A DNA stretch of 64,000 bases, from contig JASHOH010000036.1 in the NCBI GenBank assembly GCA_030041215.1, forward strand, positions 62,001 to 126,000, given 5' to 3'. The notes beneath the pieces are model-generated. The model saw only the letters and a program-made list of their open reading frames with translations. It did no database searches and was not told where the DNA came from. A program made the translations under genes and the position numbers. This document shows positions 33,889-43,825 of this stretch, in pieces. The DNA is from Candidatus Sulfotelmatobacter sp. (GTDB taxonomy: Bacteria; Acidobacteriota; Terriglobia; Terriglobales; Acidobacteriaceae). Every line of letters starts with the position of its first letter. Position 1 is the stretch's first letter.

Positions 33889-33975
33889 GGAGCGCGAGGG
33901 ACTCGAACCCTAGTGGCTGACTAAGCCACTCGACGGTTTCGCGGACCGCGTCCAGTACCCACTGGCAGCCCCTCC
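33889..33975 (-). tRNA. Aberrant serine-tRNA-like element, anticodon loop CCGCGAA
   Basis: Read on the minus strand, 87 bases fold as a class II tRNA. The 5' strand is GGAGGGGC, the D-arm is CCAG-TGGGTA-CTGG, the anticodon stem GCGGT/ACCGT surrounds CCGCGAA, and a 7-bp variable arm AGTGGCT-TAGTC-AGCCACT precedes T-arm AGGG-TTCGAGT-CCCT. Oddities: position 33 is C, not U; the loop would read GCG; the T-stem has only 4 clear pairs; the acceptor has three mismatches; no CCA is encoded. It is either a decaying tRNA-Ser or one of the acidobacterial non-canonical tRNAs. Confidence 0.5.
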
Positions 33976-34078
33976 AGACACTGCCCGCGAACGAGAATTC
34001 TAATTTGCGGAGCAATTCATGCGCATGAATGCTGAAAAATAAATTCGGTCTGATTTGCACTTCGGGAGGATTTCCGCG

Positions 34079-34618
34079 CTATTGCTTCTGCAACCCATCC
34101 AGCGCCGCCAACACTTCAGCACTGTGCCGCGCCGGATCGACGCTCATGTACGCCTTCGCAATCTTGCCGGTTGGATCGATGATGAAAGTGTGCCGCTGAG
34201 CAAACTTCACAACTCCCAGGTTCGTCAGCGATGCATACTCTCTGCTTACGCTGCCGTCGCGGTCCGATAGCAGTTTGAAATTTAACCCCTCCTTCGCGCA
34301 GAACTTTTTGTGCGAATCGACACTATCGACGCTCACGCCTAGCACGACTGCATTCCGCTCCGCATATTTCGCCTGATCGACTTGGAAATTGTGCGCTTCA
34401 CGCGTACAGCCAGGAGTTTGATCTTTGGGATAGAAATAAAGAACCACCCAGCTGCCGCGGTAATTCTTCAAGCTGACTTCCGAACTTTCCTGCGAGGGCA
34501 GTGTCAACTCAGGTGCCATGCTTCCCACAACCGGCGTTGCGCGCGAGCCAGAAACCAGCCGCGGCAACAAAAACATCAAAACAACCACTACGATCGCGAG
34601 CAGGAGAATACGGAACAT
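34079..34618 (-). CDS. bcp: Membrane-anchored peroxiredoxin (BCP/AhpC-TSA)
   Basis: A 179-residue thiol peroxidase. The first 25 residues form one hydrophobic helix (MFRILLLAIVVVVLMFLLPRL), so the enzyme is probably anchored facing the periplasm. The peroxidatic site is YPKDQTPGCTREAHNF; no second Cys follows at the usual BCP position five residues on, so it may work as a 1-Cys type. Later blocks GVSVDSVDSHKKFCAKEGLNFKLLSD and FIIDPTGKIAKAY are standard. Confidence 0.88.
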   Translation of the reverse strand: MFRILLLAIVVVVLMFLLPRLVSGSRATPVVGSMAPELTLPSQESSEVSLKNYRGSWVVLYFYPKDQTPGCTREAHNFQVDQAKYAERNAVVLGVSVDSVDSHKKFCAKEGLNFKLLSDRDGSVSREYASLTNLGVVKFAQRHTFIIDPTGKIAKAYMSVDPARHSAEVLAALDGLQKQ

Positions 34619-34759
34619 TGCTTATCTCCGTTTATGGATCGAAATCTTAAACCGCAAAGAACCCGAAGAAATGCGGCAAAGTGCGCAGGGAAAAATTGGG
34701 CCTTCTACTGTTTGGGCGATCGACCACATTGGATTTCGCGAAATTTTTCGTCCCACTCT

Positions 34760-36190
34760 TTACGCCCGCTTCGGCCGGTACACATGCGTGCTGGTCCCAA
34801 AGAACACCTCAGCCGCTTCCATCACCGTCTCTGAAAGCGTGGGATGCGGATGAATGCTCATTGCGACGTCCCTCGCCAGCGCAGCCATCTCTACCGCCAA
34901 AACTCCTTCCGCAATCAGTTCGCCAGCCCCCACGCCCACAATTCCCACGCCCAGCACGCGCTCAGTCTGAGGATCAATGACAAGCTTAGTCATACCCTCC
35001 GGACGATCCAGCGTGACAGCGCGTCCCGAAGCCCCCCAGGGAAACTTCGCAACTTTGATTTCGCGATTTTCCCTCTCTGCCTCAGTTTCCGTCACCCCAC
35101 ACCACGCAACTTCAGGATCGGTAAACACGACTGCCGGAATTGCATTCGGCTCAAACGCAACTTTGTGTCCCGCAATCGCCTCGACCGCCGTTCGTCCTTC
35201 ATGCGAAGCCTTGTGCGCCAGCATCGGCTCGCCCACCACATCACCGATCGCATAAACCGCTGGATCGGCTGTTTGCAACTGCCGGTTCACCTCGATAAAC
35301 CCCCGGGCATTCGTTCCAACTTGCGTATTCTCGAGACCCGGAATTTCCGAGTTCGGCTTGCGGCCAACCGAAACCAGCACGCGGTCAAAAACCTGCTCGC
35401 GGTTTTCCTCTTTTATTGCAGGCCCGTCGAAGCGTGCGCGAATTCCCGCGCCCTCTTCTTTCAGCGAAGTGACCGTCGTATTCAGCAGAATTGCCAAAAA
35501 CATTTTCTCGAGACGTTTGTGTAGTGGCAGAACCAGATCGCGATCCGCGCCGGGAAGCAATCCCGAAAGCATTTCCACCACGGTAACCCGCGTCCCCAGC
35601 GCAGCATACACTGACCCGAGTTCCAGCCCAATATATCCGCCGCCGACAACAAGCAGGCTGCCAGGAATGTCTTCAAGATTGAGAGCACCCGTAGAATCCA
35701 TCAATCGTGGCGAATCGATTTTGAGCGTAGGAATGATCGCAGGCCGCGAGCCGGTGGCAATGATGATCCGGTCGAAACCGCGACTCTCTTCGGTTTTATC
35801 AGCCTTGGTGATGCGTAGCGTATTTGAGTTCTCGAACGACGCCATGCCGCGCACGTACTCGACCTTGCGCTGTTTCGCAAGTATGCCGAGACCTCCGGTG
35901 AGCTTATTGACTACTGCTTCTTTCCAGCTGCGTAGCCGCGCTAGATCGATGTTCGGACGCGCAAAGTCAATGCCCCAGTTTTTAGCTTGTTCGGATTCTT
36001 CGATCAGTTTGGCGACGTGCAAAAGAGCTTTCGACGGAATGCACCCGCGATAAAGACAAACGCCACCCGGATTAATTTCGGGATCAATGAGGGTGACCTG
36101 CATCCCGAGATCGGCCGCCAGAAATGCCGCCGCATAACCGCCGGGGCCGGCGCCGACGACGGCTATCCGGATGCTTTGGGAATCAGTCAT
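34760..36190 (-). CDS. lpd: Dihydrolipoyl dehydrogenase (E3)
   Basis: A 476-residue FAD flavoprotein that reoxidises dihydrolipoamide. FAD motif [16 protein letters not shown], redox disulfide in [20 protein letters not shown]-binding [21 protein letters not shown] and the C-terminal His-Glu pair in [17 protein letters not shown] are all present. It is the third gene of the aceE-aceF-lpd pyruvate dehydrogenase set, on the minus strand. Confidence 0.96.
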   Translation of the reverse strand: MTDSQSIRIAVVGAGPGGYAAAFLAADLGMQVTLIDPEINPGGVCLYRGCIPSKALLHVAKLIEESEQAKNWGIDFARPNIDLARLRSWKEAVVNKLTGGLGILAKQRKVEYVRGMASFENSNTLRITKADKTEESRGFDRIIIATGSRPAIIPTLKIDSPRLMDSTGALNLEDIPGSLLVVGGGYIGLELGSVYAALGTRVTVVEMLSGLLPGADRDLVLPLHKRLEKMFLAILLNTTVTSLKEEGAGIRARFDGPAIKEENREQVFDRVLVSVGRKPNSEIPGLENTQVGTNARGFIEVNRQLQTADPAVYAIGDVVGEPMLAHKASHEGRTAVEAIAGHKVAFEPNAIPAVVFTDPEVAWCGVTETEAERENREIKVAKFPWGASGRAVTLDRPEGMTKLVIDPQTERVLGVGIVGVGAGELIAEGVLAVEMAALARDVAMSIHPHPTLSETVMEAAEVFFGTSTHVYRPKRA

Positions 36191-36279
36191 GAGAACGTTC
36201 TGAGTTTCTGATGACGTAACGTGCCGCCGCCGACAAAATGCAGAGATCCTTCGCTTCGCTCAGGGTGACAAAGCCAACC

Positions 36280-38091
36280 CTAACCTTGTACAGATAGCAA
36301 GAACGGCTGCTCAAATGCCTCGGCCGCCCATCGCAGAAACCGCGCCGCATCAGCGCCATCAATCAGCCGATGATCGTACGATAACGACAAAGGCAGAATC
36401 AGCCGCGGCTCAAATTTCCCGCCAATCCATTCCGGCTCCATGCGCGAGCGCGAAAGCCCCAGAATCGCCACCTCGGGGTGGTTCACAATCGGCGAAAACG
36501 CCGTGCCGCCAATGCCGCCGAGATTGGTAATCGTGAACGTTCCGCCTTCCATATCGGCGGGCGTCAGTTTCTTCTCGCGCGCTTTTTGCGATAGCTGCGA
36601 CAACTCGACGGCCAACTCAACAATATTCTTCTTGTCTACATCGCGGATCACCGGAACTAGAAGGCCGCGGTCCGTGTCCGCCGCCACCCCGATATTGATG
36701 TACTGCTTGTAAATAATTTCTTCCTTCTCCATATCAATGCTGGCGTTGAATTGCGGAAAAACCTTCAGAGCCGAGGCGCAAACCTTCAGCGCGATCGCAG
36801 TCACAGTCATCTTGCCGCCCGCCTGCTCCGCCTTCGGCGCAAAGCGCGCGCGCAACTGCTCCAGTTCTGTGATATCGGCGCGGTCATGTTGCGTGACATG
36901 CGGAATGGTGTTCCACGATTCCGCCAGATGCTCCGCCGTTTTGCGGCGCACGGCGCGCATCGAGACGCGCTCGATCTTTCCCCATTTCGTGAAATCCGGC
37001 AGTTGCGGCGCAATGAAATGCCCGGCTCGCGCCGGAGCCGCCGCCGCACTCACCGCACTGGTCACCAACGCTTTCGCATGAGCCTTAACATCATCTTCGC
37101 TGATGCGTCCACCTGGGCCTGTGCCCTTGACGTCATAAATGTCGACTCCCAGCTCCCGCGCCAGTCGTCGCGTAGAGGGCGCTGCCGCAACCGGGTCTCT
37201 GTGCTCGGTTCCAGCGACCTTACCCAGCTGCACAGGCATCGAGAAAACTTGCGGCTGCTGTGTCCGCGGTTGATCCGGAGGCAGCGCCTGCTCTTCGGTT
37301 TTTCCCTCTGCCCGAATCGCCGCCTGAAACGCCAGCCGCGCTCCGTGTTGACCGTCAACATGCTCAACTGGACGCCTTTTCGGCGGAGCTGTTTCCGCCG
37401 GCGCAGTTGCCCCGCCCTGCAGACTGAAGATCACCTGTCCCACCTTGATCTTCTCGCCCTCTTTGACTTTGATTTCTTTCACCACGCCGCTGACAGTGGA
37501 CGGAACTTCAACCACAGCCTTGTCGGTCTCCAGTTCCATCACCGGCTGACCCTCGGAAACTTTGGCCCCCGGCGCAATCATCAAGCGGACCAGGTCGCCT
37601 TCAGAAATGTTTTCCCCCAATTCCTGCAAGCGGAATTCAGTAGGAGCCGGCGAATCGGTAGCTCGCGTCCGCTGCGATGCAGAGCGCGCCTGAGGTTGCG
37701 CAGGCGGCCGTGCCGGAGTCGCCGGAATCGAGGGCTGCGGCTTAGCAGCAGCGGCTGCCTGCGAACTCGAAACTGTCGGAGCGGCTGCGGCTGCTGAAAT
37801 GCTGGACAACAGCGAAGCCTTTTGACTCGTTTCGGCAGGAGCTGTGCCGTTGCTCTCGGCCGTAAAAATCGGCTGGCCAACCCTGATCTTGTCGCCTTCT
37901 TTAACCAAAACGTCCTTCACAGTCCCACTCACAGACGAAGGCACTTCCACCACCGCCTTGTCGGTTTCAAGCTCCATCACCGACTGGCCCTCAGTCACTT
38001 GAGCTCCCGGAGCAATCATCAGGCGCACGAGGTCGCCTTCTTCTACGTTTTCCCCAAGTGCAGGGAGTTTAAATTCAATCACTGATTCCAT
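36280..38091 (-). CDS. aceF: Pyruvate dehydrogenase E2, two lipoyl domains
   Basis: A 603-residue dihydrolipoamide acetyltransferase. Two lipoyl domains (about residues 1-80 and 150-230) each carry the ETDKAVVEVPS turn with the lipoyl-lysine. A long Ala/Pro linker separates them. An E1/E3-binding domain follows (RRLARELGVDIYDVKGTGPGGRI), and the catalytic core ends in SYDHRLIDGADAARFL. Two lipoyl domains are common for E2 paired with homodimeric E1. Confidence 0.95.
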   Translation of the reverse strand: MESVIEFKLPALGENVEEGDLVRLMIAPGAQVTEGQSVMELETDKAVVEVPSSVSGTVKDVLVKEGDKIRVGQPIFTAESNGTAPAETSQKASLLSSISAAAAAPTVSSSQAAAAAKPQPSIPATPARPPAQPQARSASQRTRATDSPAPTEFRLQELGENISEGDLVRLMIAPGAKVSEGQPVMELETDKAVVEVPSTVSGVVKEIKVKEGEKIKVGQVIFSLQGGATAPAETAPPKRRPVEHVDGQHGARLAFQAAIRAEGKTEEQALPPDQPRTQQPQVFSMPVQLGKVAGTEHRDPVAAAPSTRRLARELGVDIYDVKGTGPGGRISEDDVKAHAKALVTSAVSAAAAPARAGHFIAPQLPDFTKWGKIERVSMRAVRRKTAEHLAESWNTIPHVTQHDRADITELEQLRARFAPKAEQAGGKMTVTAIALKVCASALKVFPQFNASIDMEKEEIIYKQYINIGVAADTDRGLLVPVIRDVDKKNIVELAVELSQLSQKAREKKLTPADMEGGTFTITNLGGIGGTAFSPIVNHPEVAILGLSRSRMEPEWIGGKFEPRLILPLSLSYDHRLIDGADAARFLRWAAEAFEQPFLLSVQG

Positions 38092-38170
38092 TTTCCTTTA
38101 TTGTTTGCGCTCGATGGAGAGCGTAAACGTCTGCTCAGCGGATAAAGCCCCGAGTCGGTAAATTCCTGAC

Positions 38171-38190
38171 GGCACGGCTAAAGCCGTGCC
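38171..38190. repeat. Perfect palindrome between aceE and aceF
   Basis: GGCACGGCTAAAGCCGTGCC has nine-base arms around AA. Its GGCTAAAGCC centre resembles the core of the family G repeats. It may modulate relative expression of E1 and E2, or simply be a repeat remnant. Confidence 0.55.
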
Positions 38191-38266
38191 CTTCCACAAA
38201 GGTTCCCTACCGCCCTAATCTCGTGCAGGCCCAGTTGCCAATAGTCGTCAATTCACCAGCGCCGCT

Positions 38267-40945
38267 TCAACTCACCGCCGGATTCACTTTGTCTGCGTTA
38301 ATCCCCAGTTCCCCAATCGCTTGCCTCACCGGGTCGTTGCTGATTTTTTTCTCATGTGCCAGCGCACTCAGCGCAGCCAGCACGATATGTTTCGCGTCCA
38401 CTTCAAAAAAGTCACGCAGCGCCGTGCGGCTTTCGCTCCGCCCGAAACCATCAGTTCCCAATGCCACCAGCTGGCCCGGCACCCACTTCGCAATAGACTC
38501 TGGCAGAACCTTCATATAATCGGATGCCGCAATAAACGGTCCAGGCGCATCTTTCAAAACCCGCGTCACAAAAGGAGTCCTCGGCGCCTCCCCGGGGTGC
38601 AGCATGTTCCATCGTTCACAATCGTTGGCATCGCGGTAAAGTTCCTTATAGCTGGTCACGCTCCACACGTCGGCAGCGACACCGTATTTTTCCTTCAGAA
38701 TCGTCTGCGCCTTGAGAACCTCGTACAGAATCGTCCCGCTGCCAAGCAATTGCACGCGCAGCTTGGCGTCTTCCACGTCAGATTTCTTAAATAGATAAAT
38801 CCCCCGAAGGATTCCCTCGCGAACGCCTTCTCCTTGCGGCATTTCAGGCATCGGCAACGGCTCATTCGTCACAGTCAGGTAATAGAAGATGGATTCCTGA
38901 TCCACGTACATATGCTTGATGCCATCCTGAATAATGAGGGCAATCTCATAAGCAAATGCAGGATCGTAAGCCTTGAGATTCGGCACCGGCAGAGCCAGCA
39001 CATGGCTCTGACCATCCTGATGTTGCAAGCCTTCACCGGCAAGCGTGGTTCGTCCAGCCGTGCCGCCGACCAGGAAACCACGGCACCGCATATCAGCCGC
39101 CGCCCAGATCAGGTCGCCAATTCTCTGGAAGCCGAACATGGAGTAATAAATAAAGAAGGGAATCGTATTGATCCCGTGGTTCGCATAAGCGGTGCCCGCA
39201 GCGATGAACGAGCACATGGAACCAGCCTCAGTAATTCCCTCTTCCAGAATCTGGCCGTTTTTCGCTTCCTTGTAATAAAGCAGCGTGTCCATATCCACCG
39301 GCTCGTAAAGCTGCCCCACGCTCGAATAAATTCCCACCTGCCGGAACAGCGCCTCCATGCCGAATGTGCGCGCCTCATCGGGAATGATGGGCACAATCAG
39401 CTTCCCAATTTCCGGATCGCGTAGAAGCTTCCCCAGCAGCCGCACGAAAACCATGGTGGTCGAAACTTCGCGCCCCTCAGTGCCTTTATAGAACTCTTCA
39501 AAGTGCGATTCCGAGACCGGTTCGATCGCCGTAGCCCGCACCTTGCGCTCCGGTACATATCCACCAAGCTGCTTGCGCCGCGCCTGCATGTATTTGATTT
39601 CGGTGCTCTCGTCCGATGGCCGGTAGAACGGCGCATTGTGCAGTTCATCGTCGGGAATCGGAATTCCAAACCGCGAGCGAAACATCTCCAGCTCTTCGTC
39701 ATTCAACTTCTTCTGCTGGTGCGTGATGTTCTTGCCTTCGCCGGCTTCGCCAAGCCCGTAGCCCTTGATTGTTTTCGCAAGGATTATGGTCGGCGAGCCC
39801 GTGTGATCCATTGCCGCGCGATACGCCGCATGAACTTTAATCGGATCATGTCCGCCCAGTCGCATGCGCGCCAATTGCTCATCCGAAAGATGCTCGACCA
39901 TTTTCAGCAGCCGCGGATCGGTGCCAAACAAGTTCTGCCGGAAGTAAGCTCCACTCTCGACAAAATATTTCTGATATTGACCGTCGCTGATCTCGCCCAG
40001 CCGCTTGACCAGCAATCCGTCGCGGTCATTGCGAATCAGGCTGTCCCAATCCGATCCCCAGATCACCTTAATGACATTCCATCCAGCGCCGCGGAAGATC
40101 GCCTCCAGTTCCTGAATGATCTTCCCATTGCCGCGCACCGGGCCATCGAGGCGCTGCAAATTGCAGTTCACCACGAAAATTAAATTGTCGAGATTCTCCC
40201 GCGAAGCCAGCGTGATAGACCCTAGCGCTTCCGGCTCATCCATTTCGCCGTCACCCAGGAAAGCCCACACCTTTCCCCCCCTCGATTCCTTCAGCCCGAG
40301 ATTTTCCAGATAGCGAATGAAGCGCGCCTGATAAATCGCCTGAATCGGCCCGAGGCCCATCGACACCGTCGGAAACTCCCAAAAATCCGGCATCAGCCAG
40401 GGATGCGGATACGAACTCAAACCACCGCCCGGCTTCAACTCGCGGCGGAAATTCTCGAGCTTCTGCGTGGGAATGCGGCCTTCAAGATAAGCGCGCGCAT
40501 AAATTCCCGGCGCGGCATGTCCCTGGAAGTAAACGAAGTCGCGATCGCCGCCATCGGTCTGCGCCCGGAAAAAGTGATTAAACCCGACTTCATACAGCGT
40601 CGCCGCGGAGGCGAACGTCGAAATGTGCCCGCCGATTCCTTCCTGAATCTTGTTAGCCCGCACCACCATGGCCAGCGCGTTCCAGCGCACCAGGCTCTTG
40701 ATGCGCCGCTCCATCTCTTGGCTGCCGGGAAACGGCGGCTGTTGCACCGACGGAATCGTATTCTGGTAAGGAGTAGTTGCGGAAAACGGCAGATTTACAC
40801 CCGCAGCCCGCCGCGCATGCAGCGCCAGTTGCTGAAGCAGCCGCCCCGCGCGAACGGGACCTCCCTTCGACAACACGTAATCCAGCGAATCGACCCACTC
40901 CCGCGTTTCCAACACTTCGAGGCCGTCAGTTTCCGTCTGAGCCAC
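38267..40945 (-). CDS. aceE: Pyruvate dehydrogenase E1, homodimeric
   Basis: 892 residues from a GTG at 40945 preceded by CAGGAGAAATC; an upstream ATG at 41032 has no such support. It is the single-chain, E. coli-type E1 that decarboxylates pyruvate with thiamine diphosphate. The ThDP motif is GDGEMDEPEALGSI through LIFVVNCNLQ, and long collinear blocks such as FVRLLGKLLRD and MYVDQESIFYYLTVTNEP match AceE. First gene of the aceE-aceF-lpd operon. Confidence 0.95.
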   Translation of the reverse strand: MAQTETDGLEVLETREWVDSLDYVLSKGGPVRAGRLLQQLALHARRAAGVNLPFSATTPYQNTIPSVQQPPFPGSQEMERRIKSLVRWNALAMVVRANKIQEGIGGHISTFASAATLYEVGFNHFFRAQTDGGDRDFVYFQGHAAPGIYARAYLEGRIPTQKLENFRRELKPGGGLSSYPHPWLMPDFWEFPTVSMGLGPIQAIYQARFIRYLENLGLKESRGGKVWAFLGDGEMDEPEALGSITLASRENLDNLIFVVNCNLQRLDGPVRGNGKIIQELEAIFRGAGWNVIKVIWGSDWDSLIRNDRDGLLVKRLGEISDGQYQKYFVESGAYFRQNLFGTDPRLLKMVEHLSDEQLARMRLGGHDPIKVHAAYRAAMDHTGSPTIILAKTIKGYGLGEAGEGKNITHQQKKLNDEELEMFRSRFGIPIPDDELHNAPFYRPSDESTEIKYMQARRKQLGGYVPERKVRATAIEPVSESHFEEFYKGTEGREVSTTMVFVRLLGKLLRDPEIGKLIVPIIPDEARTFGMEALFRQVGIYSSVGQLYEPVDMDTLLYYKEAKNGQILEEGITEAGSMCSFIAAGTAYANHGINTIPFFIYYSMFGFQRIGDLIWAAADMRCRGFLVGGTAGRTTLAGEGLQHQDGQSHVLALPVPNLKAYDPAFAYEIALIIQDGIKHMYVDQESIFYYLTVTNEPLPMPEMPQGEGVREGILRGIYLFKKSDVEDAKLRVQLLGSGTILYEVLKAQTILKEKYGVAADVWSVTSYKELYRDANDCERWNMLHPGEAPRTPFVTRVLKDAPGPFIAASDYMKVLPESIAKWVPGQLVALGTDGFGRSESRTALRDFFEVDAKHIVLAALSALAHEKKISNDPVRQAIGELGINADKVNPAVS

Positions 40946-41137
40946 TTCTGATTTCTCCTGAATGGTCGCGAATATCCCATCATATTCAATTGCGGCGATT
41001 TTTGCTGCTCGGAATTCAGTGGCGATCGACACCTTTACCCCGTGAACCCCTGTGTACCCCGTGTTCTAAGGTTTTTCGCCTTTGCCAATTCTGATGCACG
41101 CCTGTGAAGCGACTGCATTCGATAGAATGAGCAAAGT

Positions 41138-42811
41138 ATGCGCAGGCTTCCAGCACGACTGGTCCTTCTAATTTCGGTCCTGCCATTCTGCTCTCTGGTA
41201 TTCGCCCAGAACGCTCTCAGCCAAATCCTCCAAACAGCTGCACCCGCGGCCGCTCCCGCCAACCCCGCCGACCGCCTCGGCCGCAACACTCCCTATGGAA
41301 CCATCTTCGGCTTCCTCCAGGCGGCGCAATCCGGAAACAACAGTCTGGCAGCGCAGTATCTGCAACTAAGTCCCGCGCACCGCCAGTCCGAAGGCGAACC
41401 ACTGGCGATGAAGCTCAAGCTCGCGATGGACCGCTCCTTCGCCGGCAACTTGCGTCCCAGTCGTCAGCCCGAGGGCGAACCGCAGGAAGGCGTTCCACTC
41501 GACCGGCAGAAACTCGGCACCATGTCCTCCGGAGACGTGGAAGATGACCTTGAATTAGTCAGAGTCAACGATCCAGCATCCGGCAAAATCTGGCTGATCT
41601 CCGCCGACACGCTCGCGAAAGTCCCCGAACTTTACGACCAGGTTGAAGCGCGGCAGGTGGAAACGAAACTGCCAGCCTGGACCGTGAGGCATCAACTCGG
41701 CGGCATGCCGCTGTGGCAATGGTTCGCTCTGATTGTGCTGGTTCCAATCGCAGCCGCGGCGGGCTGGATCGTACTGGTGATCTTGCGGCTTCCGCTTCGC
41801 TGGTGGGCCCGGCGTCGCGGCCAAACCGACCTCGAGCAATCGCGCTCCCTATCCGGGCCAGTGTGGCTCCTCCTTGCAACTCTCATTCACCGCATGGGCG
41901 CCGGTTATCTCGGCATGCCATTGCTGCCGCGCCACTATTACAACCAACTCACAGCCATCTCAGTCACAATCGGCGGCGCGTGGATTCTGTGGCGCATCAT
42001 CCGCTGGTTTCTGGCCCGCGTGCGTAACCGCGCCATCGCTCTCGGCCACGGCGGCACCGGCTCGCTCATGCTGCTGGGCGAGCGCATCATCAAAGCAGGA
42101 ATCTTTATTCTCGCTCTCTTCTCTATCCTCGGAATTCTCGGTGTCAACCTGACCACCGCGCTGGCCGGCTTGGGCATCGGCGGCTTGGCTATCGGTTTCG
42201 GTGCGCAGCAGACAATAGCGAACCTCTTCGGAGGTGTCTCCGTTCTCGGCGACGAAGTTATCCGTGTCGGCGACGTCTGCAAGTTCGGCGATCGCACCGG
42301 AACCGTCGAAGACATCGGCCTGCGCTCAACCCGCGTGCGCACCGAAGACAGAACGCTGCTTGCGATTCCCAACGGCACGGTCGCCACCATCAACGTCGAG
42401 AATCTCTCGCGTCGCGACAAAATGCTCTTCAAGACTGTGCTTAATTTCCATCTGGACACATCTTCCGAGCATCTCAAAACCATGCTGGACGAACTTCGCC
42501 TCCTGCTCACCAGCCACGACAAAATCGAGCCTTCTACCGGCCGCGTCCGCCTCGTCGAAGTCACGTCCTCTTCGATCAACGTCGAAGTCGTCTGCTACGT
42601 CCTGACGCAGAATTTCGACGTCTTCGCCAGCGTCCGTGAAGACCTGCTGTTGCAGATCATGAAATACGTGGAAGAATCTCCCGTCAACCTCGCCCGGCCA
42701 TCACAAACACTGTATCTAACCCCAGACGGAGGCGTAGGAAAGGAAAAGATCGCCGCCGCAAAAAGTACAGTCCCTCAAGACCAAGACACACCAAAAAGCA
42801 GCCGGAGCTGA
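41138..42811 (+). CDS. Mechanosensitive ion channel, MscS family
   Basis: A 557-residue protein with a signal peptide (MRRLPARLVLLISVLPFCSLVFA), a periplasmic domain of about 170 residues, then several membrane helices. The pore helix and beta domain are recognisable: TTALAGLGIGGLAIGFGAQQTIANLFGGVSVLGDEVIRVGDVC and GTVEDIGLRSTRVRTEDRTLLAIPNGTVATINVENLSRRDK. It should release solutes under membrane tension. It diverges from aceE. Confidence 0.92.
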   Translation: MRRLPARLVLLISVLPFCSLVFAQNALSQILQTAAPAAAPANPADRLGRNTPYGTIFGFLQAAQSGNNSLAAQYLQLSPAHRQSEGEPLAMKLKLAMDRSFAGNLRPSRQPEGEPQEGVPLDRQKLGTMSSGDVEDDLELVRVNDPASGKIWLISADTLAKVPELYDQVEARQVETKLPAWTVRHQLGGMPLWQWFALIVLVPIAAAAGWIVLVILRLPLRWWARRRGQTDLEQSRSLSGPVWLLLATLIHRMGAGYLGMPLLPRHYYNQLTAISVTIGGAWILWRIIRWFLARVRNRAIALGHGGTGSLMLLGERIIKAGIFILALFSILGILGVNLTTALAGLGIGGLAIGFGAQQTIANLFGGVSVLGDEVIRVGDVCKFGDRTGTVEDIGLRSTRVRTEDRTLLAIPNGTVATINVENLSRRDKMLFKTVLNFHLDTSSEHLKTMLDELRLLLTSHDKIEPSTGRVRLVEVTSSSINVEVVCYVLTQNFDVFASVREDLLLQIMKYVEESPVNLARPSQTLYLTPDGGVGKEKIAAAKSTVPQDQDTPKSSRS

Positions 42812-42826
42812 TCTGGACCCATGTCG

Positions 42827-42848
42827 GGACAGCCGCCCTCGGCTGTCC
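42827..42848 (+). repeat. GGACAGCCG palindrome after the channel gene
   Basis: GGACAGCCG and CGGCTGTCC, nine-base perfect arms around four bases. It can act as a terminator-like end for the channel gene, though no T-tract follows. The same palindrome is found between purD and purE. Further repeat sequence (family G, 42940-42995) follows. Confidence 0.55.
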
Positions 42849-42935
42849 GGCGGCCCGGAATTGTCGGGCCGCAGTGCACGGGGACTCAAATGGTCCAAGC
42901 GAGCGGCGTGGAAGAGCGGCGCTTTCGCGCCGCGT

Positions 42936-43568
42936 TCAGTATAGGGAATCACGGAGGGCTTTAGCCCCTGTGGTGCGGCTGCGCCACCTTTCTGAAAGCC
43001 ACTCCAGAAATCGATGCGTCGGCCAATACACCACGGCCGGAACGACAATCATGTACGCCAGCAAATACACCAGTCCTGGCACAACGTGCTGTTCCCGAAA
43101 GAACGGCCCACGCGCCCAGTTCACATCGAACTGCGGCCGCCAGAAGTAATTGATCGGCAGCACAATCCAAGCGGTCAATGTCTGATAGATCCACGCGCGG
43201 CGGTCGTATCCCAATTTCCAAATAGCCCAAAGCAGCAGTGGAGGCGTCACCACATGAAACAGGCTGAGCAGACGAATCGCAAGCGAAATGTGCGGATCGA
43301 ACATGTATTCTGTGCCGCCAATGAAATGCCGGCCCGTAATAACCGCGGCTAAGAGATCGATGACGAACAGCGTCTGAAACAGCAGCAAGCTCACCGCCTG
43401 CCAGGAAAAGATCAGCGGGCTTTCCAGCCAGAGGCCGAGCGCAATCAGCAGGTTCCCCAGATCGCAGAAGAAGAGAAAATTCTGCAGACCATATTGCCGG
43501 CAATAAACCGGCGCCCAAACCAGCAGCCACACAGTCCAGAAAACCTTCAGCCATAGCGGGATCCGCAT
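42936..43568 (-). CDS. Polytopic membrane protein, unknown
   Basis: A 210-residue protein with about six membrane helices: KVFWTVWLLVWAPVY, LGNLLIALGLWLES, LLLFQTLFVIDLLAAVITG, LLSLFHVVTPPLLLWAIWKLG, TAWIVLPINYFW and YLLAYMIVVPAVVYW. Conserved-looking polar positions are FFCDLGN and GRHFIGGTEYMFD. I recall similar uncharacterised proteins in Acidobacteria but no function. Its final residues are read from a repeat. Confidence 0.7.
   Translation of the reverse strand: MRIPLWLKVFWTVWLLVWAPVYCRQYGLQNFLFFCDLGNLLIALGLWLESPLIFSWQAVSLLLFQTLFVIDLLAAVITGRHFIGGTEYMFDPHISLAIRLLSLFHVVTPPLLLWAIWKLGYDRRAWIYQTLTAWIVLPINYFWRPQFDVNWARGPFFREQHVVPGLVYLLAYMIVVPAVVYWPTHRFLEWLSERWRSRTTGAKALRDSLY
42940..42995 (-). 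repeat. Interspersed repeat (family G), partial copy
   Basis: GGAGGGCTTTAGCCCCTGTG followed by GGTGCGGCTGCGCCACC. It matches the reverse of the family G core (GGGGCTAAAGCCC) and its GCGCCACC tail. It overlaps the 3' end of the membrane protein gene at 42936. Confidence 0.5.
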
Positions 43569-43825
43569 GAGGAAATTGTATCTGCGACACTTCTCCGCCT
43601 ACTTCCCGGCGTTTCGGAGCCTGCCCTGAGAGAGCGAAAGCGACCGAACGGGTGAACTTTGCGTGTTAAGATTTTGAATTGATCCGTTCCTGGGAGTCCA
43701 GCCCCGGGCCTTCACAGGTCGCCGAAAGTTACAAACCGCTTAGCCCCTCGGGTATTGCCAAATCCTACAGCCGAATTACTACCGTAACTTGCCGCTCCTT
43801 ACTGGTGTACCTACGATGGCCCCAT

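Noticed and set aside
33797-34060. 87-residue minus-strand frame
   Set aside because: It overlaps the tRNA-like element, has no ribosome binding site and no protein-like composition.
36751-37797. 348-residue plus-strand frame
   Set aside because: It is antisense to aceF; its Arg/Leu-rich repeats only mirror the Ala/Pro linkers of E2.
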